This document shows, one piece after another, positions 6,271-12,536 of a stretch of DNA of 13,573 bases (positions are counted from its first letter, which is position 1; the number at the start of each line of letters is the position of its first letter). A model generated the notes under the pieces. That model was not told where the DNA came from, made no database searches, and saw nothing but the letters and a program-made list of their open reading frames with translations. This DNA comes from Geobacter sp. (GTDB lineage Bacteria > Desulfobacterota > Desulfuromonadia > Geobacterales > Geobacteraceae): assembly GCA_003490025.1 (NCBI GenBank), contig DNJC01000094.1, positions 1-13,573 on the forward strand, given 5' to 3'. Position numbers and translations under genes: made by a program.

Positions 6271-6299
6271 ACTATACCGCATATGCAAAAAGATGTATA
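6271..6299 (-). promoter_or_regulatory. Weak promoter candidate for the small ORF
   Basis: On the minus strand TATACA (6299-6294) and TATAGT (6276-6271) are separated by 17 bp, between the moeA stop and the small ORF. The -10 is good (5 of 6) and the -35 poor. The predicted start site falls on the ribosome binding site, which weakens the case; read-through from moeA is the alternative. Confidence 0.25.
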
Positions 6300-6338
6300 C
6301 CCTGAATCATATCTCCCGGTGGCTGTGACTGATCTGGT

Positions 6339-7562
6339 CTACGCCGCATACTCCGTAACCAGGTCCACCTCTCGCAGCAGCGCCAGGTCCACTTCGGTTC
6401 CCGCCGGAAGGAAGGTGGCGTCGAGGGGGAGGGCGGCAAGCGCGTCGCACCTGGTCATGGTGCTCAGTATGCCGGTGTGCTGGTCGCCGGCACAGTAGGC
6501 CACATGTCGTCCGTGCCTCTGCTTGACCGTCACCCTGATGAAATGGACCTTCCCGGGCTTCTTGTGGGCGTCCTCGGCCAGGATCCCCTTGACGAAGGGA
6601 CGGATCACGTTGCGCTGCCCCATCATCCTGAGCAGCGCCGGTTTCACCAGCAGCTCGAAGGTCACCATGGTGGAAACGGGGTTGCCCGGGAGGGAGAAGA
6701 CCGGCTTGCCGTCCCTGGTGGAAAAAGAGGTCGGGCCACCCGGTTTCATCCCTATCTTCCAGAAGTGCTCCGTCGCTCCCAACTCGGCCATGACTTCCCT
6801 CACCAGGTCACGGTCTCCGGCCGAAACCCCGGCTGAGGTGATCAGGGCGTCGCAGGCGAAACCCTCCCGAAGCTTTTCCTTGAGGCTCTGGCTGTCGTCC
6901 CTGGCGATGCCGATCAGCACCGGCTCGCCCCCGACCTCGCGCACCGCTGCCGCAAGCGAGAGGGCGTTGGAGTTGATGACCCGGCCAAGTGCCGGGGTTT
7001 CCCCCAGTTCGACCAGTTCGTCTCCTGTGGAGAGTATGGCGACCCGCGCCTTGCGCTGCACCGGCACCATGGCCTGCCCCATCGCCGCCAGCATACCTAT
7101 CTCGGACGGGCGTATCCGCGTGCCGGCCGCGACGATCCTGGCCCCGGCAGCGACGTCCGCTCCCTTGACCCGGATATGCTGTCGCAGCAGCACTCTCTGC
7201 GTGATCACCACCCGGTCTCCGCGGAACTCGGTCTCCTCGATGGGGACGACGGCGCTGCAGCCCGAGGGAATGGGGGCGCCGGTCATGATCCTTACGGCGC
7301 ACCCGGGCGCCACGTGGGGAAGATCGCTCCCACCGGCGGGGAGGAAGCCGGTAACCTCCAACGTGGCGGGAATGGGGGCGCAGTCCTCTGACCTCACCGC
7401 GAAGCCGTCCATTGCCGAGTTGTCGTACTGCGGCATGTCCCACGGCGCGGCGATGTCCCTGCTGATGATCCTTCCCAGGGCCTCCAGCAGCGGTACCGTT
7501 TCTTCCCCAAGGGGTTTCACATGGGCCAGTATGATGCCGCGCGCTTCTTCAAAGCTTGGCAT
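6339..7562 (-). CDS. moeA: Molybdopterin molybdenumtransferase MoeA
   Basis: MoeA inserts molybdate (or tungstate in W-using organisms) into adenylated molybdopterin in the last step of cofactor synthesis. The 407-residue protein shows the family signatures in order: YDNSAMDGFAV near residue 50, VRIMTGAPIPSG, VAILSTGDELVELG, SAGVSAGDRD, IGMKPGGPTSF and FSLPGNPVSTMVTFELL, ending in the C-terminal beta domain. E. coli MoeA has KPGKP where this has KPGGP. Its position downstream of aldehyde:ferredoxin oxidoreductase and MoaD/ThiF-like genes suggests it serves the tungsten-pterin cofactor of that enzyme (inference). The ATG follows GAGGTGCACC. A 123-bp repeat-bearing gap separates it from the preceding gene, so the genome may hold a second moeA for general molybdenum use. 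Confidence 0.95.
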   Translation of the reverse strand: MPSFEEARGIILAHVKPLGEETVPLLEALGRIISRDIAAPWDMPQYDNSAMDGFAVRSEDCAPIPATLEVTGFLPAGGSDLPHVAPGCAVRIMTGAPIPSGCSAVVPIEETEFRGDRVVITQRVLLRQHIRVKGADVAAGARIVAAGTRIRPSEIGMLAAMGQAMVPVQRKARVAILSTGDELVELGETPALGRVINSNALSLAAAVREVGGEPVLIGIARDDSQSLKEKLREGFACDALITSAGVSAGDRDLVREVMAELGATEHFWKIGMKPGGPTSFSTRDGKPVFSLPGNPVSTMVTFELLVKPALLRMMGQRNVIRPFVKGILAEDAHKKPGKVHFIRVTVKQRHGRHVAYCAGDQHTGILSTMTRCDALAALPLDATFLPAGTEVDLALLREVDLVTEYAA

Positions 7563-7586
7563 GGTGCACCTCGGTGCTGAAACTCC

Positions 7587-7676
7587 GGCGCCGGGGGGCG
7601 CCTTTTTGTGGCGGCAGCAATGCCGCTCTCATAAGAAAAAAACTCCCGTCCCTCCGGCAGGGGCCGGGGGAGGGGA
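7587..7676. repeat. Hairpin-rich repeat block between moeA and the ThiF-like gene
   Basis: Three structures sit here. GGCGCC-GGGG-GGCGCC followed by TTTTT (7587-7607) looks like a plus-strand terminator although no plus-strand gene precedes it. GCGGCA-GCAA-TGCCGC (7611-7626) has the same stem as the REP-like hairpin at 3318-3333. An inverted CTCCCGTCCCTCCGG / CCGGGGGAGGGGAG unit (7649-7676) resembles the elements of the 3214-3534 block. They lie in the untranslated gap of the minus-strand operon. Confidence 0.55.
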
Positions 7677-7685
7677 GCGAATCTG

Positions 7686-8549
7686 TCATGCTGCGTGTAC
7701 CACCAGCTCTACCGATGCTGCCGGTGCCGGAGCGTAGGATATCTCATGTATTTCCATCGCCAGGAGGTCGATGCTCAGTTTGCGGTTCCTGAGCAGTTCT
7801 CCCTTGCCGAGAAGGATCTTGCAGACTTCGGCGACCTCGAGGCTTGCCACGACTGCAGGGGTGAAGGCCGGGTTGCCAAGCTGCTGCTCGATCCCCTTTC
7901 CCGCCACCCAGTGGCGGTAGATCTGCTGCACCGTCGTCTCGCCGGGGAACTGCGTGGCGACGTGGCCGTACCAGCCGCCGATGGCGCCGTGGACCATGGG
8001 GATCCCCGCTATGTTGCAGACCTCGGCCAGTTCCAGCCGGTAGGAGATGCTGTCCAGCGCGTCCACCGCCACCTGGCACCCTGCCAGGAGTTCGAAACCG
8101 TTCATTACGCAAAAGGAGTCTTGCACCGCCGTCACGGTGACTGCCGGGTTGATCTGCGACGCCCGCTCCAGCGCGGCGTACACCTTGGGCATGCCGAGGA
8201 TGGCCGGGTAGGAGAGGATCTGCCGGTTCAGGTTGTGCTCCTCGAAGATGTCCGGGTCTATGGCGACGATCTGACCCACGCCAAGCCGCGCCAGTTCCTC
8301 GATGACGTATCCGCCCAGGCCACCGCAGCCGATCACGGCGATGCGGCTATTGAAAAGCCGCAGCTGTTCTTCGGTGGAGATCATGTTCCGGTTGCGCTGG
8401 TAACGCGCCGGAAAAAGGCCGTTTTCCAGGGCGATTTTCTCCACCTCCGCGTACCTCAGGGTGAACTGCCGGGCGGCGGAGTCCTGGGCGCTCCAGGGGA
8501 GCAGCCCGTCCCGCAGCGAACTCTTGAGAAAACTTAGAACCTCGTCCAT
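7686..8549 (-). CDS. ThiF/MoeB-like ubiquitin-activating-type (E1-like) enzyme
   Basis: Proteins of this family adenylate the C-terminal Gly-Gly of a small sulfur-carrier protein; here the partner is most likely the MoaD-like protein encoded 1 bp upstream. In 287 residues it has an N-terminal extension of about 55 residues, a nucleotide-binding IGCGGLGG (73-80), an acidic IDPDIFEEHNLNRQ stretch with the conserved NLNRQ (106-110), and a VDALDSISYRLELAEVC segment. The paired CxxC zinc motifs of E. coli MoeB are absent, and the usual cysteine in the crossover loop is not visible, so this is not a typical MoeB. Published operons for tungsten aldehyde oxidoreductases carry similar MoaD- and ThiF/MoeB-like maturation genes. 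The function in W-pterin maturation is inferred from context. The ribosome binding site is formed by the Gly codons ending the preceding gene. Confidence 0.88.
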   Translation of the reverse strand: MDEVLSFLKSSLRDGLLPWSAQDSAARQFTLRYAEVEKIALENGLFPARYQRNRNMISTEEQLRLFNSRIAVIGCGGLGGYVIEELARLGVGQIVAIDPDIFEEHNLNRQILSYPAILGMPKVYAALERASQINPAVTVTAVQDSFCVMNGFELLAGCQVAVDALDSISYRLELAEVCNIAGIPMVHGAIGGWYGHVATQFPGETTVQQIYRHWVAGKGIEQQLGNPAFTPAVVASLEVAEVCKILLGKGELLRNRKLSIDLLAMEIHEISYAPAPAASVELVVHAA

Positions 8550-8550
8550 A

Positions 8551-8775
8551 TCAGCCTCCTCCGACCAGGGGAAAGAGCGAAAGGGTGTCGTTTTGCTTGA
8601 GCGCTTGGTCCAGGCCGCCGTGCCGGCCGTTGATCATCACGATGCCGATCTCCTCCTCGGTGAGCCCGAGCGAGAGGACCACGGCGCGCACATCGGTTCC
8701 CTCAGGGAGTTCCTGTTCGGCGATCTTGAACCTGCCGTTTCTGAAGGTGGCGAAAAGCTTGAGCGTGATCTGCAT
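8551..8775 (-). CDS. MoaD/ThiS-like small sulfur-carrier protein
   Basis: This 74-residue ubiquitin-fold protein begins MQITLKLFATFRNGRF and ends LFPLVGGG. The terminal Gly-Gly is the site that an E1-like enzyme adenylates and thiocarboxylates, so the sulfur can be passed to a molybdopterin precursor. The ATRF-like N-terminal strand and the DTLSLFPLVGG ending favour MoaD over ThiS. Its TGA stop is 1 bp before the ATG of the ThiF-like gene, so the two are translationally linked. The codons for the three final glycines (GGA GGA GGC) also form the ribosome binding site of that gene. An intrinsic terminator separates it from the oxidoreductase gene upstream, so it probably depends on read-through or on its own weak promoter. 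It may be specific to this cluster's tungsten cofactor. Confidence 0.9.
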   Translation of the reverse strand: MQITLKLFATFRNGRFKIAEQELPEGTDVRAVVLSLGLTEEEIGIVMINGRHGGLDQALKQNDTLSLFPLVGGG

Positions 8776-8802
8776 AGTGCACCTGCTTTGTTGGTTGAAA
8801 CG

Positions 8803-8834
8803 AAAAAGCCCGGCGTGACTGCTGTCACGCCGGG
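8803..8834 (-). terminator. Intrinsic terminator after the oxidoreductase gene
   Basis: CCCGGCGTGAC and GTCACGCCGGG (8809-8819 and 8824-8834) form a perfect 11-bp stem with loop TGCT. On the minus strand the stem is followed by CTTTTTCG. It lies 13 bp after the oxidoreductase stop codon and inside the operon, ahead of the MoaD-like gene, so it should give more enzyme transcript than cofactor-gene transcript. Confidence 0.88.
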
Positions 8835-8847
8835 TGTTGAGGCTCTG

Positions 8848-10578
8848 CTAGAAGTTCCAGAACTCGTCTATCTCTGCGTCCGTGAAGTCCCACACCGCGT
8901 TGTGCGGTGCTACCGGCTCGGTCTTGAAGAAGTCCGGGAGGCGGTCGTGGGCGCTGGTGAGGCCTGCTTCCTGGTTGAACTTGCGCTCAAGCTTCAGGAT
9001 GTGCTTGCCGAGGTTGGTCACGTCGTCGCCGGTAAGGGCGATGCCGAAGCGGGCGTTGATCATGTCGATCAGGGCCGGGAGGCACTCCGGGATGTCCAGG
9101 GCCGGGAAGGCGACGAAGATGCACATACCGGTCGAATCGACAGCGGCGGTCGCGATCTGCAGGTTGCGGGAGAGCTCAACCTGGCCTTCCTTCTTGAGCG
9201 GATCGACGTAGCCGCCGACGTTCAGGATGTTGGTGGCGATGGTGTAGCCGGAGGTGTGGTCCGCGCCCATGGTGCTGGTCGCGTAGGTGATGCCGATACC
9301 CTTGACGGAGCGCGGGTCGTATGCCGGGATGCCCTGGTTCTTGACGACCGGGACGCGGGTTACGCCGTAGGCGCGGCCGACGGAGCCTGCGCCGCCGCCG
9401 AGGATGCGCCCGAGCGGGGTCCCTTTTGCGATCTCTTCGGTCAGCATGCGAAGCACGCCCTTGCCGTCGCCGAAGGGGAGGATGCCGGCTTCCATGGCGA
9501 CGCCGAACATGACGGCGGTCTCGATGGAGTCGATCCCGATGTCGTCCATCAGGCTGTCGGCGCGTGCGATGTCGTCCAGTTCCTCGATGCAGCAGTCAGC
9601 GCCCAGGCCCCAGATGGTCTCGTACTCGAAGCCGGAGGTGATGTACTTGCCGTCCTTGTCGTTGTAGACCTGCGAGCACTGGATGATGCACCCGGCGTGG
9701 CAGCCGTGTTTCACTTTCCCGCCGCGTGCCGCGATGGTGTCGTGCATGGTCTCGCCGGAGATCTTGTCGTGTGCCGCGAATTCGCCGACGGTGAAGTTTT
9801 TGGTCGGAAGCCCGCCGGCCTCGTTGAGGATGTTGACGAGGACGTTGGTGCCGTAGGTCGGCAGACCCTCGCCGGATACCGGGTGGTCGAGGAGCGCCTT
9901 GGAGAACACCCTGGCTGCGGCCTTGAATTTCTCCGGATCGGCGATCTTCACGGCCTGTGCGCCTTCGCCGTCGATGGAGATGAACTTGATCTGCTTGCTC
10001 CCCATGACCGCGCCGAGGCCGCCGCGGCCGTGGCTGCGGATCTTGCTGTCGGGGTCCTTGACGGAGATGTTGGCTGCGGTCATCTTCAGTTCGCCGGCCG
10101 GGCCGATGGTGAGGACGCCGGTTTTCTTGCCGAGGCGAGCTTCAACCGCGTCGATGACGGCGAAGTTGCCGAGACCGAGGAGTTCCTTCTCTTCGTTGAT
10201 GGTGACGCCGTTCAGGCCCACGGAGAGGTTGTACCAGGCGCCGCCCTTCGGCTGCCCCTCGATGATGAGGGCCTTGATGCCGAGTTTCGCCAGCATCTGT
10301 GCGGCGGTGCCGCCTGCGTTGCTCTCTTTGATGCCGCCGGTCAGCGGGCTCTTGGCGCCTGCGGAGAGGCGGCCGGAGTTGGCAGCGGCGGTGCCGGTCA
10401 GAAGGCCCGGTGCGAACACCAGCTTGTTCTGTGCGCCGAGCGCGTGGCAGGTGGCGGGGACTTCAGCAGCCACGATGGTGGAGGTGAGGCCGCGGCCCCC
10501 CAGTCCTGCCCAGGCTGCGGGGACTTCTTCTACCTTGGTGGTCAGGTCGGTCATGTTGACGCGAAAAATCTTATCCAT
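8848..10578 (-). CDS. aor: Aldehyde:ferredoxin oxidoreductase family (tungsten-pterin)
   Basis: This 576-residue enzyme oxidises aldehydes to carboxylic acids and passes electrons to ferredoxin or a similar carrier, using a bis-pterin tungsten (rarely molybdenum) centre and a [4Fe-4S] cluster. Visible are the N-terminal AOR domain, with RLSAGAKSPLTGGIKESNAGG and the conserved RGGLGAVMGSK (185-195), and the second and third helical domains. Cluster ligands appear as C293-x3-C297-x3-C301 plus C486 in DSTGMC. The first spacing differs from the CxxC of the Pyrococcus enzyme, so it seems to be another subfamily. No signal peptide is seen, so it is cytosolic. The preceding gene is an alcohol dehydrogenase and the following genes make or mature the cofactor, which supports an alcohol-to-acid route. 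A structured leader precedes it. The physiological aldehyde is unknown. Confidence 0.95.
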   Translation of the reverse strand: MDKIFRVNMTDLTTKVEEVPAAWAGLGGRGLTSTIVAAEVPATCHALGAQNKLVFAPGLLTGTAAANSGRLSAGAKSPLTGGIKESNAGGTAAQMLAKLGIKALIIEGQPKGGAWYNLSVGLNGVTINEEKELLGLGNFAVIDAVEARLGKKTGVLTIGPAGELKMTAANISVKDPDSKIRSHGRGGLGAVMGSKQIKFISIDGEGAQAVKIADPEKFKAAARVFSKALLDHPVSGEGLPTYGTNVLVNILNEAGGLPTKNFTVGEFAAHDKISGETMHDTIAARGGKVKHGCHAGCIIQCSQVYNDKDGKYITSGFEYETIWGLGADCCIEELDDIARADSLMDDIGIDSIETAVMFGVAMEAGILPFGDGKGVLRMLTEEIAKGTPLGRILGGGAGSVGRAYGVTRVPVVKNQGIPAYDPRSVKGIGITYATSTMGADHTSGYTIATNILNVGGYVDPLKKEGQVELSRNLQIATAAVDSTGMCIFVAFPALDIPECLPALIDMINARFGIALTGDDVTNLGKHILKLERKFNQEAGLTSAHDRLPDFFKTEPVAPHNAVWDFTDAEIDEFWNF

Positions 10579-10645
10579 GCTTTTCTAGCTCCCTATTAAA
10601 TATAGTATTGCCGGCTTCTGCGCCGGTACTCCTTTTCAAGAGGAA

Positions 10646-10719
10646 GGCTCCGCCGTTTCCAGCGAAACCCTATGGCCTGGCGCCCTGAGGGGGTTCCTTT
10701 TAGGCAGCATGGCTCGGAG
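10646..10719 (-). ncRNA. Structured leader, candidate Moco/Tuco riboswitch
   Basis: The minus-strand leader of the oxidoreductase gene is rich in nested stems. CTCCG (10719-10715) can pair with CGGAG (10652-10648), closing the domain. Inside, GCCT pairs with AGGC, CCC-CTCA-GGG forms a small stem, and GTTTC-GCTG-GAAAC forms a perfect hairpin next to GGC. A multi-stem RNA of this size before a tungsten enzyme and cofactor genes is what the Moco RNA class, including its tungsten-cofactor variant, predicts. I recognise the general look but could not align it to the family model. A CCGGC-GCAGAA-GCCGG hairpin just downstream (about 10610-10625) could be the expression platform. Confidence 0.5.
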
Positions 10720-10726
10720 ATTTTCT

Positions 10727-10758
10727 GATGCGTGACTGACCGGACACCGCTACGCATC
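10727..10758. other. Inverted repeat upstream of the candidate riboswitch
   Basis: GATGCGT (10727-10733) and ACGCATC (10752-10758) form a perfect 7-bp dyad with an 18-bp loop. It lies between the interspersed palindrome and the structured leader. It could be an extra RNA stem or a protein binding site; nothing in the sequence decides this. Confidence 0.35.
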
Positions 10759-10784
10759 TCTTGCATGTGGTCGGTTTTTACGGT

Positions 10785-10812
10785 GTAGGGGCGAATGATT
10801 ATTCGCCCCTAC
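10785..10812. repeat. Perfect 28-bp palindromic interspersed repeat
   Basis: GTAGGGGCGAAT-GATT-ATTCGCCCCTAC is a perfect 12-bp inverted repeat with a 4-base loop, starting with GTAG on both strands. It looks like a REP-type dispersed element and lies in the untranslated stretch between the alcohol dehydrogenase and oxidoreductase genes. Confidence 0.75.
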
Positions 10813-10827
10813 GGTTGTTGCCTCTAT

Positions 10828-10858
10828 CGATCTCCTCCCCGACTAGGGAAGGGAATCG
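10828..10858 (-). terminator. Weak hairpin after the alcohol dehydrogenase gene
   Basis: The arms 10828-10840 and 10846-10858 pair imperfectly (three mismatches or wobbles in 13) around GACTA, 4 bp beyond the stop codon. No T-run follows on the minus strand, so it is at best a leaky terminator or an mRNA-end-stabilising hairpin. Read-through into the oxidoreductase gene is plausible. Confidence 0.3.
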
Positions 10859-10862
10859 GGTA

Positions 10863-12026
10863 TTACATCGCTGCCTTGAACATGCCGATGACCTGCTCAA
10901 GGGTCGCTTTGCGCGGGTTGGTGAACTGGCAAGCGTCCTTTTTTGCGTTTTCCGCCATGATGGAAAGGTCCTCTTCCTTCACGTTGAGCGCCTTGAGGCC
11001 GGTCGGGATGCCGATGGAAGCGGAGAGGCTGCGGATCCTGTCGATAGCTTTCTGGCCGGCTTCGGTCACGGAGAGGCCGTCGACGTTCTCGCCGAGTGCT
11101 TTCGCGATGTCAGCGAAACGCTTCGGGCAGGCGATCAGGTTGTACTGGCTGACGGCCGGGAGCAGGATTGCGTTGCAGACGCCGTGCGGCAGGTTGTAGA
11201 AGCCGCCCAGCTGATGAGCCATGGAGTGGACGTAGCCAAGCGAAGCGTTGTTGAACGCCATGCCGGCGAGGTACTCGGCGTATGCCATCTTGTCGCGTGC
11301 CTCGAGGTCTTCGCCGTTGGCGACAGCCTTGGAGAGGAACTCGGCGATCAGCTCGATAGCTTTGATTGCGCAAGCGTCGGTGATCGGGGTAGCGATGGTG
11401 GAAACGTATGCCTCGACTGCGTGGGTCAGGGCGTCCATGCCGGTTGCAGCGGTGAGTGCTGCCGGCTTGCCGACCATGAGGAGCGGGTCGTTGATGGCGA
11501 TGTTCGGAGTGCAGCGCCAGTCGACGATAGCCATCTTCACGTGGGTGTCGGTGTTGGTGATGATGCAGAAACGGGTCATTTCGGACGCGGTCCCTGCGGT
11601 GGTGTTGATGGCGACGAATGCCGGCATGGGCTTGGTGGACTTGTTCACGCCTTCGAAGTCGCGGATGTGGCCGCCGTTGCCGATGACCAGGCCGATCCCC
11701 TTGCCGCAGTCGTGGGAGGAACCGCCGCCCAGGGAGATGATCGCGTCGCAACCGTTGTCCTGGTACACTTTCACGCCGTCGTGCACGTTTTTGTCGGTCG
11801 GGTTCGGCTCTGCGCCGTCGTAGATGATTGCGGTTACGCCGGAAGCTTCAACCTGGGCCTTGATCTTGTCGGCAACGCCCATGGCGGAAAGACCCTTGTC
11901 GGTGACGATCAGCGCCTTGGATGCGCCGAGTGCCTTCACCTGGTCGCCAGTTTCCTTGGCGGAACCGATACCCATCAGCGATACTGTCGGAATGTAGAAA
12001 CCGTACGTCTGCTCTCCTAATGCCAT
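10863..12026 (-). CDS. Iron-containing (group III) alcohol dehydrogenase
   Basis: This cytosolic NAD(P)-dependent enzyme interconverts primary alcohols and aldehydes. Counting from the chosen start (387 residues), it has the nucleotide-binding GGGSSHD (100-106) and TTAGTASEMTRFCII. The metal ligands of the family are D198 and H202 in GMDALTHAVEAY, with H267 and H281 in GYVHSMAHQLGGFYNLPHG. It resembles 1,3-propanediol, lactaldehyde and methanol dehydrogenases of this family, so the substrate is open. The ATG at 12026 is preferred because AGGGGG is 8 bp upstream; the ATG at 12032 adds Met-Lys but is only 2 bp from that site. It lies upstream of the aldehyde oxidoreductase on the same strand, which suggests sequential alcohol and aldehyde oxidation. 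A sigma-54-type promoter lies about 105 bp before the start codon. Confidence 0.96.
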   Translation of the reverse strand: MALGEQTYGFYIPTVSLMGIGSAKETGDQVKALGASKALIVTDKGLSAMGVADKIKAQVEASGVTAIIYDGAEPNPTDKNVHDGVKVYQDNGCDAIISLGGGSSHDCGKGIGLVIGNGGHIRDFEGVNKSTKPMPAFVAINTTAGTASEMTRFCIITNTDTHVKMAIVDWRCTPNIAINDPLLMVGKPAALTAATGMDALTHAVEAYVSTIATPITDACAIKAIELIAEFLSKAVANGEDLEARDKMAYAEYLAGMAFNNASLGYVHSMAHQLGGFYNLPHGVCNAILLPAVSQYNLIACPKRFADIAKALGENVDGLSVTEAGQKAIDRIRSLSASIGIPTGLKALNVKEEDLSIMAENAKKDACQFTNPRKATLEQVIGMFKAAM

Positions 12027-12130
12027 TTTCATTTCCCCCTGTTGTTTTGTCCGGACTTTATGACCGGTTGTTTAACCTTAGTCTGGTGCGGTGCCGCATA
12101 CACTGTCCTAAAACGGTTTTCTAACTTATC

Positions 12131-12145
12131 GCAAACCCCATACCA
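12131..12145 (-). promoter_or_regulatory. Sigma-54 (-24/-12) promoter of the alcohol dehydrogenase gene
   Basis: On the minus strand TGGTATGGGGTTTGC gives the -24 GG and -12 GC dinucleotides at the exact spacing of the consensus TGGCACG-N4-TTGC, with 9 of the 11 fixed bases matching. Transcription would begin near 12119, leaving an untranslated leader of roughly 90 nt. This promoter class needs an ATP-dependent enhancer-binding activator. Confidence 0.65.
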
Positions 12146-12252
12146 GAATCGTATCAGGTCGCATTTTTTCTTGATGCTACTTTTTTTCCATACAATACCG
12201 TATACTTATCTTCCTCGTTTCTTTCCGCGCCCTTTGCGCCCCCCAAGTGTGC

Positions 12253-12321
12253 CGTTCCATTGGCGAACAGTTGCGCCGTTCCAACATGGAACGTTTGCTC
12301 TTTTGTGGAACGCACCGTTCC
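12253..12321. promoter_or_regulatory. Cluster of CGTTCC/GGAACG sites, putative enhancer (UAS)
   Basis: Five copies of one hexamer occur in 69 bp: CGTTCC at 12253, 12277 and 12316, and GGAACG at 12288 and 12307. They make two perfect dyads, CGTTCC-AACAT-GGAACG (12277-12293) and GGAACG-CAC-CGTTCC (12307-12321), plus a half-conserved dyad at 12254-12268. The cluster is about 110 bp from one sigma-54 promoter and about 140 bp from the other, nearly central, as expected for activator sites shared by two divergent promoters. Confidence 0.6.
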
Positions 12322-12460
12322 TCTTTCAGGCGCGCTTTTATTCCTCTCCCCAAACAGTTCTTCCAATCGCGGCAAAATCGGTTCGTTTCCTGTGTATTCG
12401 TTAGGTTACTGCTCCCGGTACCGTAGACGGCCGCAGTTTGTGCGCTACTGCCTGAACAAT

Positions 12461-12475
12461 TGGTATCGATATTGC
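12461..12475 (+). promoter_or_regulatory. Sigma-54 (-24/-12) promoter of moaA
   Basis: TGGTATCGATATTGC has GG and GC at the required 12-bp offset and the same TGGTAT -24 hexamer as the divergent alcohol dehydrogenase promoter. Eight of the 11 fixed consensus bases match. Transcription would start near 12487, about 50 nt before the moaA ATG. Confidence 0.58.
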
Positions 12476-12536
12476 CTTGTATACAAATCATGGCTGTTCC
12501 TATGAACCCCAACCAGCAAAGGCCGGGAGTACCAGC

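Noticed and set aside
6278..6300. Possible sigma-54 promoter (GGGTATACATCTTTTTGC) upstream of the small ORF
   Set aside because: The GG and GC dinucleotides are not at the required 12-bp offset.
6109..6498. Plus-strand frame opposite the small selenoprotein candidate and the moeA 3' end
   Set aside because: It has no ribosome binding site and unlikely composition; the opposite strand explains the region better.
7587..7607. True plus-strand terminator
   Set aside because: The hairpin with T-run is convincing in form, but no plus-strand gene precedes it, so it is listed only as part of a repeat block.
8461..10599. 712-codon plus-strand open frame over the aldehyde oxidoreductase
   Set aside because: It is the mirror of a well-conserved enzyme; its translation is low-complexity Ala/Gly/Asp/Val-rich sequence, with no proper start signal or family motif.
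12150..12215. IHF binding site next to the sigma-54 promoter
   Set aside because: The AT-rich stretch has ATCAA but does not complete the IHF consensus at the right spacing.
12154..12375. 73-codon minus-strand frame (and a plus-strand frame) in the adh-moaA intergenic region
   Set aside because: They overlap the sigma-54 promoter and hexamer cluster, lack ribosome binding sites and resemble nothing known; a regulatory role is better supported.
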